This document shows positions 6,590 to 13,679 of a DNA stretch of 13,679 nucleotides, piece after piece. Origin of the DNA: an uncultured Eubacteriales bacterium (GTDB lineage Bacteria > Bacillota > Clostridia > Christensenellales > Aristaeellaceae); assembly GCA_900548125.1 (NCBI GenBank), contig URJN01000023.1, positions 1-13,679 on the forward strand, written 5' to 3'. The notes beneath the pieces were generated by a model that was not told where the DNA came from, searched no databases, and was given only the letters and a program-made list of their open reading frames with translations. Position numbers and translations under genes: made by a program. The number at the start of each line of letters is the position of its first letter. Positions within the stretch are counted from its first letter, which is position 1.

Positions 6590-8871
6590 GGTCAGTCGGA
6601 CAGAGCGTCCGCAAGAAGGACTCCGCCGCGCTGCTTTCGGGCAAGCCCGTCTATACGGAGGATGTTTCTCCGAAAAACTGTTTGCAGGTGGTCATTCTGC
6701 GCAGTCCGCATGCCCACGCGATGATTGAGGAAATCGACGTTTCGCGTGCGCTGAAAGCGCCGGGCGTCGCCTGTGCGCTGACGTATCACGACGTGCCGGA
6801 TATTCGTTTTACGCAAGCGGGTCAGACGTATCCGGAGTTCAGCCCGTATGACAGGTTGATTCTCGATCGTCATTTGCGCTGCGTGGGTGATCCGGTGGCG
6901 ATTGTCGCGGCGGCGACACGCGAACAGGCGGAAGCGGCGATTCGGCTTATCCGCGTAAAATATCAGATTCTGCCCGCGATTCTCGATGCAAAGACGGCGA
7001 AGGACAATCCCGTCTGCATTCATCCGGAGGAAAATTGGCGTGCGCTCGTTCCCTGCGGCGCGGACAACCGACGCAATCTGGTCGCGGAGGGCAGGGACGA
7101 AAGCGGCGACGTTGAAGCGGAGCTTGCCGCGTGCGACATCGTCATTGAACAGGATTACAGCACGCTGGCGAACCAGCAGGCGATGATGGAAACCTTCCGC
7201 GCAAGCACCCAGCTGGACGCCTACGGGCGGCTGACGGTCATTTCCTCGACGCAGGTGCCTTTCCATGTGCGCCGCAATGTGGCGACGGCACTGGGCATCC
7301 CCAAGAATCAGGTTCGCGTCATCAAGCCGCGCATCGGCGGCGGTTTCGGCGCAAAGCAGACGATGGTTTGCGAGGTCTATCCCGCTATCGTGACGATGAA
7401 AACGGGCTTGCCCGCGATGATTGTCTATACCCGCGGGGAATCACAGACGATTTCCAGCCCGCGCCACGCAATGAATATCCATGTGCAGCTCGGCGCAACG
7501 AAGGACGGCGTGATCCGCGCCGTGGACATGTTTACGCTGTCCAATTCCGGCGCATACGGCGAGCATGGACCGACGACGGTCGGGCTTTCCGGTCACAAAT
7601 CCATTCCGCTCTATACGCATAATATGAAAGCGTTCCGCTTCTCATGGGAGGTTGTGTATACCAACACGATGAGCGCGGGCGCATACCGCGGATACGGCGC
7701 GACGCAGGGCATGTTTGCGATGGAATCCGCCGTCAATGAGCTGGCGCATCGGCTGAATATGGATCCCGGCGAGCTTCGCGCACGCAACATCGTCCGTCAG
7801 GGCGAGGTCATGCCGGCGTATTACGGCGAGCGGGCGGACAGCTGCACGCTGGATGGATGCCTTGCCCGGGCGCAGGAGATGATTGGCTGGAAGGAAAAAT
7901 ATCCGGCGAAAACGCTGCCGAACGGACATGTCCGCGCTGTGGGCATGGCACTGGCGATGCAGGGCTCGGGCATTTCGGCGGTCGATACGGGCTCGGTTGA
8001 AATCCGGCTCTGCGATGAAGGAACCTATGTGATGGCGATTGGCGCGACCGATATGGGAACGGGATGCGACACCATTCTTGCGCAGATCGCGGCGGAAAGC
8101 CTCGACTGCCCGATTGAAAACATCGCGGTGCATGGCGTGGATACCGACCATTCGCCGTATGACTGCGGCTCGTATGCATCCAGCACAACCTATGTCACGG
8201 GCATGGCGGTCGTCAAAACCTGCGAAAAGCTCATCCGTCAGCTGGAAGCGGCGGGCGCGAAGCTGCTTGTGTGCGATGCGGGCGAAGTCGTCTTTGAAGG
8301 CGACGGTGTGCGCAGCGCGAAGGACGAGCGCAAGGTGACGCTCGGCGAGATCGCCGCGGCGCAGATGACGGCGTCAGTGGATACCATCGTCGCCTGCGCT
8401 TCCAACGGTTCGCCGATTTCGCCGCCGCCGTTTATGGCGGGCTGTGCGGAAATCGACCTTGACCCGCAGACGGGCGTGGTCGAGGTGGTCGATTACGTCG
8501 GCGTGGTGGATTGCGGAACGGTCATCAATCCTCAGCTGGCGCGCGTCCAGACGGAGGGCGGCATCATGCAGGGCATTGGCATGACGCTGACCGAGCAGCC
8601 GCGCATGGACGCACGGGGACGGACGATGAGCAATTCCTTCCTGCAATATAAACTGCCCACGCGCATGGACGCGCACAGCATTCGCGTCGATTTCGTGCCG
8701 AGCTATGAGCCGACAGGTCCGTTCGGCGCAAAATCCATCGGCGAATGCGTCATCAATACGCCCGCGCCCGCTATCGCGGATGCGGTTTTCCATGCGTGCG
8801 GCGTGAGAATACGGAATCTGCCCGTCACGCCGGAAAAGATTCTCTTCGGAAAAAAGGAGAAGGACGCGTGA
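6586..8871 (+). CDS. Molybdopterin-binding catalytic subunit of a xanthine dehydrogenase-family hydroxylase
   Basis: The 761-residue large subunit binds the molybdenum cofactor and hydroxylates a substrate with water-derived oxygen. The N-terminal hammerhead domain (about 16-125) is followed by the cofactor domains. Visible motifs are GGGFGAKQ (251-258), AYRGYG (366-371, the FRGFG of xanthine oxidase), GATDMGTG (486-493) and GPFGAKSIGE (711-720), whose E720 is the expected catalytic base. By hand alignment to bovine xanthine oxidase, purine-binding Glu802 is Q258 here, and no Arg stands where Arg880 should be (around 332-338). GGGFG-x-KQ recalls E. coli XdhA and other bacterial hydroxylases of uncertain substrate, some of them selenium-dependent. 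The substrate could be a purine or another N-heterocycle. It overlaps the [2Fe-2S] gene upstream and the MocA-type gene downstream by 4 bases each. Family and subunit role are certain; substrate is unknown. Confidence 0.95.
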   Translation: MRSVGQSVRKKDSAALLSGKPVYTEDVSPKNCLQVVILRSPHAHAMIEEIDVSRALKAPGVACALTYHDVPDIRFTQAGQTYPEFSPYDRLILDRHLRCVGDPVAIVAAATREQAEAAIRLIRVKYQILPAILDAKTAKDNPVCIHPEENWRALVPCGADNRRNLVAEGRDESGDVEAELAACDIVIEQDYSTLANQQAMMETFRASTQLDAYGRLTVISSTQVPFHVRRNVATALGIPKNQVRVIKPRIGGGFGAKQTMVCEVYPAIVTMKTGLPAMIVYTRGESQTISSPRHAMNIHVQLGATKDGVIRAVDMFTLSNSGAYGEHGPTTVGLSGHKSIPLYTHNMKAFRFSWEVVYTNTMSAGAYRGYGATQGMFAMESAVNELAHRLNMDPGELRARNIVRQGEVMPAYYGERADSCTLDGCLARAQEMIGWKEKYPAKTLPNGHVRAVGMALAMQGSGISAVDTGSVEIRLCDEGTYVMAIGATDMGTGCDTILAQIAAESLDCPIENIAVHGVDTDHSPYDCGSYASSTTYVTGMAVVKTCEKLIRQLEAAGAKLLVCDAGEVVFEGDGVRSAKDERKVTLGEIAAAQMTASVDTIVACASNGSPISPPPFMAGCAEIDLDPQTGVVEVVDYVGVVDCGTVINPQLARVQTEGGIMQGIGMTLTEQPRMDARGRTMSNSFLQYKLPTRMDAHSIRVDFVPSYEPTGPFGAKSIGECVINTPAPAIADAVFHACGVRIRNLPVTPEKILFGKKEKDA

Positions 8872-9458
8872 AGCTGTGCGTCGTGTTGCTGGCGGCGGGG
8901 GAGAGCAGGCGGTTCGGAAGAGAAAACAAGCTGCTTGCGCTCTATCAAGGCAGACCGATGATTGTCCATGCGCTCGAAACGCTGGGACGTCTGCCATGTG
9001 CGCGGAGAATGGCGGTGGTCAGCGATGAACGGGTCGATGCGCTGGCAAAAGAAGCGGGCTTTCAGACCGTTTTGAACAACGAGGTCGAGCAGGGAATGTC
9101 CCATTCCATTCATCTGGGCGTGAAGAATGCCGGGAATGCGGATGCCGTGCTGCTGTGCGCAGCGGATTTGCCGAAGCTCTCCCGCGAGTCGCTGGAGCGG
9201 CTGCTGCATGCGTTTGAACAGACAGGCGCAAGAGCGGCTTGTCTGGCGGATGGAGAAATATGGGGGAATCCGGCGGTGTTTTCTGCCGCATGCTTTGACG
9301 AGCTGCTTGGGCTGACAGGCGACAGGGGTGCCAAGCGCATCCTGATGAAGGAAAAGGCGGTGCGCGTCCCCTGCGTTTTGTCGGAAGAATTGAGCGATGC
9401 GGATACGCCGCAGGCACTTTGCCGCTTAGAAAAGGAAATCGGGCAAAAAGAGAAATGA
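8868..9458 (+). CDS. mocA: MocA-type molybdenum cofactor nucleotidyltransferase (NTP_transf_3)
   Basis: The best start is GTG at 8868, giving 196 residues. It overlaps the stop of the large subunit (GTGA), AAGGAGAAGG lies just upstream, and the conserved fold begins at residue 2. An earlier in-frame ATG at 8745 would read 123 bases through the previous gene and is rejected. Motifs include the nucleotide-binding AAGESRRFG (9-17), K21 after it, CAADLP (97-102) with metal-binding D100, GNPAVF (133-138), GDRGAK (151-156) and DADTP (177-181). Characterised MocA joins CTP to molybdopterin-Mo to make the cytosine dinucleotide cofactor used by bacterial xanthine dehydrogenase-like enzymes; relatives in selenium-dependent hydroxylase clusters are similar. 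Being last in the hydroxylase operon, it most likely matures the cofactor for the preceding subunits. CTP rather than GTP use is inferred from family and context. Confidence 0.9.
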   Translation: MKLCVVLLAAGESRRFGRENKLLALYQGRPMIVHALETLGRLPCARRMAVVSDERVDALAKEAGFQTVLNNEVEQGMSHSIHLGVKNAGNADAVLLCAADLPKLSRESLERLLHAFEQTGARAACLADGEIWGNPAVFSAACFDELLGLTGDRGAKRILMKEKAVRVPCVLSEELSDADTPQALCRLEKEIGQKEK

Positions 9459-9518
9459 CGAAGGGATGTCAAGATTAAACCGAACATTTCAAGAAGCAAT
9501 ATCTAAGCATTTTGGAAT
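9459..9518. other. Junction between a GC-rich operon and an AT-richer sugar-utilisation segment
   Basis: These 60 bases hold no gene, no terminator hairpin for the upstream operon, and no promoter or good ribosome site for the downstream gene. Base composition and codon usage change sharply across them. The downstream alpha-galactosidase frame has a TAA at 9504-9506, so it cannot extend further left. No transposase, terminal inverted repeat or target duplication is visible. The sequence fits either a deletion or insertion scar or an artificial contig join. Confidence 0.6.
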
Positions 9519-11438
9519 ATGGAGCTGATGGATGCACAGGGAGACAGAAACGCAAGATTTTTCTATCAAGGATTTCAAATTCTGAAAGGAAAGACAGCAC
9601 CGGAAGGACTCCCACATGTCTATACAGAGCAGGTTGCAGAAGCAATGACACTGGAAATTACGCTTCAGGACGAAGTGAGAAACCAGAGAATCCTGTTATA
9701 TTACACAATCTATGAAGATGCGGTGGTCACAAGATTTGCTAAATGGATTAACGATGGAAAAGAGCCGGTGGAGATTAGCAGATTCTTAAGTATGAGCATG
9801 GATCTGCCGACACAGGGGTATGATGTGCTGACCTTTGCTGGGGCGCATGTAGAAGAGAAAAATATGTACCGGCGTCCACTCTGTGCAGATGCAGTTGTGA
9901 TCGAGAGCCGTCGTGGAACAAGCAGTCCGCAGGCAACCCCGTTTCTTGGATTGTTAAGTTCACAGACGACAGAAGAGCAGGGTGAAGTTCTGGGCGTAAA
10001 TCTGATCTACAGCGGAGATTTTTATGGGAGTGTCCAGTGTGGGCAGTATGGAACGACGCGGGTACAGATCGGGCTGAATCCATTTCAGTTCCAGTGGAAG
10101 TTGCACCCGCAGGAAAGTTTCTGTACACCGGAGGCAGTCCTTGTATACAGTGAACAGGGATTGGGCGGGATGACAGAGATCTTCCATAAATTGTACAGAG
10201 AACGTGTCTGCCGGGGGACGTACAGAGAGAAAGAACGTCCGGTGTTATTGAACAGCTGGGAAGGAATGTATTTTGATATTAACGAAGAAAAAATATTGAA
10301 TTTGGCAGAGGAGGCCGCGGAGCTTGGAATCGAACTGCTGGTGATGGATGATGGTTGGTTTAAAGGAAGGAATACAGATACGACTTCCCTTGGAGACTGG
10401 GTAGAAGATAAGACGAAATTTCCAGACGGGCTGCAAAATCTGGCAAAGCGGGTGAAACAGAAAGGAATTGAATTTGGAATTTGGTTTGAACCGGAAATGA
10501 TTTCGGAGAAAAGTGATCTCTACAGGACACATTCGGACTGGGTGATCAGAAGTCCGCTTTATGATCCGATCCGCAGCCGGCATCAGCTTGTGCTTGATTT
10601 GTCTAACCCGGCAGTCTGTGAGTATCTGATTCAGTCTGTTGGAAGGATTCTGGAACCGGGAAATATCAGTTATGTGAAATGGGATATGAACCGACATCTG
10701 ACGGATCTTGGAAGTGTATACCTGGGCAGAGAAAACCAGATGGAATTATCTCATCGTTATGTACTTGGACTTTATCATGTGATGGAAACACTGACGGAAA
10801 GATTTCCACAGGTTTTGTTTGAAAGCTGTTCCAGTGGCGGCGGCAGATTTGATGCAGGAATGCTTTATTACATGCCGCAGACCTGGACGAGTGACAATAC
10901 CGATGCAATCTGCAGATTGAAGATCCAGCATGGAACAAGTTTCCTGTTTCCGCCGGTTACAATGGGGGCTCATGTATCTGCGTGTCCAAATCATCAGGTG
11001 GGAAGGACAACACCGCTTGCTACAAGATTTGCGGTTGCGGCAGCAGGGAATCTCGGCTATGAGCTGGATCTGAAAAATCTTTCTAAAGAAGAGAAAGAGG
11101 AAGTGAAAGCACAGATTAAAGAATATAAAAAGAGGCGAAGAACGGTACAGTTTGGAACCTATTATCGTTTGGCAAATCCATTCTGTGAGAATCAGAGCGC
11201 ATGGAATATCGTGTCTGAAGATGGAATGGAAGTAATTTTCACACACGTGCAGATCCTCGCAAGAGCAGCATATCGGATGCCGGTCATCCGGCTGAGAGGT
11301 CTGGACCCGGACGCAATCTACACAGACTGTGCGACCGGACAGGAATATGGAGGGGATGAACTGATGTATGCAGGCATCCGGATACCAAGAATCAGACAGG
11401 ACTTTTCAAGTACAACAATAGTATTCCGGAAATCCTGA
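9519..11438 (+). CDS. GH36 alpha-galactosidase, 5'-truncated (about 90 N-terminal residues missing)
   Basis: The 639 residues cover most of a retaining family 36 alpha-galactosidase, which releases galactose from melibiose, raffinose and stachyose in the cytoplasm. The nucleophile is D389 in KWDMNRH, and the acid/base D459 lies in WTSDNTDA 70 residues later, the same spacing as in Geobacillus AgaA/AgaB (D478/D548). Substrate-site features LLVMDDGWF (273-281), WFEPEM (322-327) and SCSSGGGRFD (436-445) are intact. The offset of 89 in residue number and the usual length near 730 show that the first part of the N-terminal beta-sandwich domain is missing. The frame is closed by TAA at 9504, and neither ATG 9519 nor ATG 9528 has a good ribosome site. 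Expression from here is therefore doubtful, although the catalytic barrel is complete. A sucrose-type PTS gene follows after 38 bases. It may be a pseudogene or the product of a chimeric join. Confidence 0.9.
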   Translation: MELMDAQGDRNARFFYQGFQILKGKTAPEGLPHVYTEQVAEAMTLEITLQDEVRNQRILLYYTIYEDAVVTRFAKWINDGKEPVEISRFLSMSMDLPTQGYDVLTFAGAHVEEKNMYRRPLCADAVVIESRRGTSSPQATPFLGLLSSQTTEEQGEVLGVNLIYSGDFYGSVQCGQYGTTRVQIGLNPFQFQWKLHPQESFCTPEAVLVYSEQGLGGMTEIFHKLYRERVCRGTYREKERPVLLNSWEGMYFDINEEKILNLAEEAAELGIELLVMDDGWFKGRNTDTTSLGDWVEDKTKFPDGLQNLAKRVKQKGIEFGIWFEPEMISEKSDLYRTHSDWVIRSPLYDPIRSRHQLVLDLSNPAVCEYLIQSVGRILEPGNISYVKWDMNRHLTDLGSVYLGRENQMELSHRYVLGLYHVMETLTERFPQVLFESCSSGGGRFDAGMLYYMPQTWTSDNTDAICRLKIQHGTSFLFPPVTMGAHVSACPNHQVGRTTPLATRFAVAAAGNLGYELDLKNLSKEEKEEVKAQIKEYKKRRRTVQFGTYYRLANPFCENQSAWNIVSEDGMEVIFTHVQILARAAYRMPVIRLRGLDPDAIYTDCATGQEYGGDELMYAGIRIPRIRQDFSSTTIVFRKS

Positions 11439-11476
11439 TTGAGATAGAAAAGTAAGAAGTTATAGGAGGAGCTACA

Positions 11477-12901
11477 ATGGGAAAAGAACAGAGATATCAG
11501 AATGCAGCAAGTCAACTTCTGCGTCTGGTAGGAGGAAAAGAAAATGTGATCAGCGCGGCTCACTGCGCGACCAGATTGCGACTGGTATTAAAAGATGAGA
11601 GCAAAGCAGATGTAGATGGAATTCTTAAGACAGAGCTTATAAAAGGCCAGTTTTCTACAGGCGGCCAGTTCCAGATTATTATCGGAAGTGGTACGGTGGA
11701 TGAGGTGTACAAATATTTTATCCAGTACGCAGATATCAAAGAGAGTTCCAAAAATGAAGTAAAAAAAGATGCAGACCAGAAAATGAATCCGCTTCAGAAA
11801 CTAGTCAAGATGCTGGCGGACGTATTTGTACCGATCATCCCTGCGCTGGTTGCCAGCGGTCTTCTGATGGGACTCAATAATGTCCTGACAGCAGAAGGAC
11901 TCTTTATTTCAGGAAAGTCACTTGTGGAAGCATATCCGAATATTTCTGATCTGGCATCTATGATTAATACATTTGCCAGTGCGGCATATGCATTCCTGCC
12001 AATCCTTGTTGGATTTTCAGCAACAAAGATGTTCGGAGGAAATCCATATCTCGGAGCTGTTATGGGAATGATCATGGTATCCGGAGATCTTCTGAATGCG
12101 TATTCCTATGGTACAGCAATCACAGAGGGAACGGTTCCGGTATGGCACATCGGAGCTCTGACGATCGAAAAGGTTGGATATCAGGGAACTGTCCTTCCAG
12201 TACTTGCAGCAGCTGCCATCCTGGCATTCATTGAGAAAAAACTGCACAAGGTAGTTCCAGAATATCTGGACAACCTTCTGACCCCGGCGCTGTCTGTGCT
12301 TGTAACTGCATTCCTTACCTTCACTGTAGTAGGTGGTGTAATGCGTACAGCAGGTGACTGGATCACAAATGTTATTCTGTGGTTGCATGATACATTAGGT
12401 GTTGTCGGAGGATTCATTTTCGGATTCATCTATGCACCGCTGACAATGACAGGAATGCATCACAGTCTGTTGCCGGTAGATATTCAGCTGATCGCGGCAG
12501 GAGGTTCTTTCCTCTTTGCAATTGCAGCGTGTAATAACGTGGCTCAGGGTGGAGCAACACTGGCAGCTATGTTCTGTGCAAAAGATAAGAAAATGAAGAG
12601 TATTGCTGTTTCTTCCGGTATCTCTGCTCTGCTTGGAATTACAGAACCGGCAATGTTCGGAGTCAATCTGAAGATGAAATATCCATTCTATGCAGCTATG
12701 TTCGGTTCTGCTGTCGGATGTGCTTATGTGACACTGACGAATGTCCAGAATATTTCCCCAGGGGCAGCAGGAATCATTGGATTTGTATGTATCAAGTCCG
12801 GCGGTATGCTCAATTATATGATTGGAATTCTGATCTCACTGGTAGTCGGATTCGCAGTGACAATGGTACTGTCCAAACATCCGAAATTCAAGGAAGTGTA
12901 A
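11477..12901 (+). CDS. PTS EIIBC permease, sucrose/beta-glucoside superfamily (ScrA/SacP-like)
   Basis: The 474-residue membrane permease imports and phosphorylates a sugar, most likely sucrose or a related disaccharide. The EIIB domain (1 to about 90) has the phosphorylated cysteine C30 in ISAAHCATRLR. The EIIC domain (about 105-466) has roughly ten membrane segments, TGMHHS (325-330) and the EIIC signature GITEPAMFG (387-395). No EIIA domain is attached, so phosphate must come from an EIIA encoded elsewhere, as in many ScrA-type systems. Length is normal. AGGAGGAG precedes the ATG, and the gene is followed 22 bases later by an intrinsic terminator, making it the end of the transcript. The neighbouring alpha-galactosidase suggests joint use of raffinose-family sugars: galactose is removed and sucrose is taken up. 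The precise sugar cannot be proven from sequence. Confidence 0.92.
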   Translation: MGKEQRYQNAASQLLRLVGGKENVISAAHCATRLRLVLKDESKADVDGILKTELIKGQFSTGGQFQIIIGSGTVDEVYKYFIQYADIKESSKNEVKKDADQKMNPLQKLVKMLADVFVPIIPALVASGLLMGLNNVLTAEGLFISGKSLVEAYPNISDLASMINTFASAAYAFLPILVGFSATKMFGGNPYLGAVMGMIMVSGDLLNAYSYGTAITEGTVPVWHIGALTIEKVGYQGTVLPVLAAAAILAFIEKKLHKVVPEYLDNLLTPALSVLVTAFLTFTVVGGVMRTAGDWITNVILWLHDTLGVVGGFIFGFIYAPLTMTGMHHSLLPVDIQLIAAGGSFLFAIAACNNVAQGGATLAAMFCAKDKKMKSIAVSSGISALLGITEPAMFGVNLKMKYPFYAAMFGSAVGCAYVTLTNVQNISPGAAGIIGFVCIKSGGMLNYMIGILISLVVGFAVTMVLSKHPKFKEV

Positions 12902-12922
12902 GAAATTGGAATAATCTATGAG

Positions 12923-12962
12923 ATACGGTGCAATTTGTTTTGACAGGTTGCACCGTATTTTT
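12923..12962 (+). terminator. Rho-independent terminator after the PTS gene
   Basis: A perfect 11-bp inverted repeat, ATACGGTGCAA (12923-12933) and TTGCACCGTAT (12948-12958), encloses a 14-base loop and is followed directly by TTTT (five T including the last stem base). It starts 22 bases after the PTS stop codon. There is no T-run on the other side, so it acts mainly on plus-strand transcripts. Confidence 0.9.
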
Positions 12963-12982
12963 ACTTACATTACGATTCAAAA

Positions 12983-13679
12983 TCACATCACCAGCCTCAA
13001 AATCCTTGTCTTATCCAAAATAAAAATCGAACATACCATAAATAGATGCGCCAGCAGTGTGCTGACGATCACGCCGTTGGAAGTCAGCAAGAATCCAATG
13101 TGGAATCCAAACCAGCAGATAAATCCGGAGTAGCTTGTCATTAAAATCAGAAGTGGAAGTTCTTCCCAAAATCCATGAATCGTGGAAAGAAAATCATCCA
13201 TCGTAAAGTCAAAGTAAATGAAGCGTCCGACTGCAAGTGTGATAAAATACATCATCAGTGAATCATAATTATCATCACTATAAATGAATTTAATATAAAG
13301 CAGAATCAAGATAATATAAAATGAAGACACCAGTCTGATGGAAGCCTTCTGGTTGGAATCTATTTCTTCCAATGGTACAAAGACAATATCAAGCCATCCA
13401 TTTAAAATGACAGAGAAACAGAGGAAAAGCAGAAGAATAATGTCCTGATACTTCTGCCAGTAAACGGATACGCCGGGGATCCTCTCATCAATAATATAGT
13501 AAAGAGACAGAAAAATCAGCACGGAGGTGCTGGCGAAGACCATCTCAAAGAAACTTTCGATAATGCTTCTTTTTCGCTCCTGGTGATGGCGGTTGATACG
13601 AAGGATTGCTTTGTGAGACAGGGAGTCATCCTGCAGTCGCTGGCGTGTTTTCAATTTGGCTACGCCAAGAACAATACCG
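12983..13679 (-). CDS. Unrecognised polytopic membrane protein, 5' end cut by window edge
   Basis: An open minus-strand frame ends at TGA (12983-12985) and stays open to the right edge. A TTG at 13654 is a possible start, but the frame continues upstream (residues GIVLGVAK directly precede it) with no stop or clear ribosome site, so the true start is probably outside the window. From the TTG there are 223 residues: a basic N-terminal stretch (KTRQRLQDDSLSHKAILR), then about six or seven hydrophobic segments near 37-54, 70-92, 107-125, 133-145, 166-180 and 184-214, ending in a short basic tail. Acidic loops (SDDNYDS, DFTMDD) separate them. No catalytic motif or known family was recognised. It is convergent with the PTS gene and shares its AT-rich base composition, so it belongs to the right-hand segment. 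Confidence 0.7.
   Translation of the reverse strand, partial: GIVLGVAKLKTRQRLQDDSLSHKAILRINRHHQERKRSIIESFFEMVFASTSVLIFLSLYYIIDERIPGVSVYWQKYQDIILLLFLCFSVILNGWLDIVFVPLEEIDSNQKASIRLVSSFYIILILLYIKFIYSDDNYDSLMMYFITLAVGRFIYFDFTMDDFLSTIHGFWEELPLLILMTSYSGFICWFGFHIGFLLTSNGVIVSTLLAHLFMVCSIFILDKTRILRLVM

Noticed and set aside
8745..8867. Upstream ATG extending the MocA-type protein by 41 residues
   Set aside because: The extension reads out of frame through the end of the large-subunit gene. The nucleotide-binding fold starts right after GTG 8868, which has a good ribosome site and a GTGA overlap.
9459..9518. Transposon end or attachment site at the composition junction
   Set aside because: No terminal inverted repeat, direct repeat pair or recombinase gene could be found in the window; only a bare junction is supported.
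1..13679. CRISPR arrays, tRNA/rRNA genes, phage or defence genes
   Set aside because: No regularly spaced repeats, cloverleaf-like sequences, or integrase, toxin-antitoxin or nuclease signatures were seen.

Overview
The window reads as DNA from an anaerobic Gram-positive (Clostridia-type) gut or sediment bacterium. Evidence for this is the strong AGGAGG-type ribosome sites, the tight operons, a flavin/iron-sulfur/molybdenum hydroxylase and PTS sugar uptake. It falls into two parts that do not look alike. Bases 1 to about 9460 are GC-rich with many GCG/CGC/GGC codons, apart from the membrane gene at the left edge, and resemble a higher-GC Clostridia genome. Bases from about 9520 to the end are clearly AT-richer, with GGA/AGA/GAA-rich codon use of Lachnospiraceae type. 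The species cannot be named from sequence alone.

Left part, minus strand (1-2371): a polytopic membrane protein resembling GT-C glycosyltransferases runs off the left edge. Just upstream of it in transcription, 63 bases away, is a membrane-anchored metallophosphoesterase-fold protein with a degenerate metal site. A divergent promoter region (2372-2668) separates this pair from the plus-strand operon, and good sigma-A-type promoters are visible in both directions.

Left part, plus strand (2669-9458): a six-gene run with gaps of 15, 15 and 6 bases and then two 4-base overlaps. The order is radA (DNA recombination/repair ATPase), a UPF0597/CyuA-type L-cysteine desulfidase-like protein, and the FAD, [2Fe-2S] and molybdopterin subunits of a xanthine-dehydrogenase-family hydroxylase. 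It ends with a MocA-type nucleotidyltransferase, which in characterised relatives adds a nucleotide to the molybdenum cofactor. The last four genes form a coherent hydroxylase-plus-cofactor module. The desulfidase-like gene could supply sulfide or selenide for the cofactor, but that is inference. The substrate is probably not a simple copy of xanthine oxidase: the purine-binding Glu of bovine xanthine oxidase is Gln here and its Arg partner has no evident counterpart.

Right part (9519-13679): a GH36 alpha-galactosidase missing about 90 N-terminal residues, followed by a sucrose-type PTS EIIBC permease and a strong intrinsic terminator. After that comes a convergent minus-strand gene for an unrecognised polytopic membrane protein, running off the right edge. 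The change in composition, the absence of a terminator after the left operon, and the missing 5' end of the alpha-galactosidase gene all fall within the same 60 bases (9459-9518). That spot is either a recombination or insertion scar or a chimeric assembly join. No transposase, integrase, tRNA, rRNA or CRISPR array was seen.
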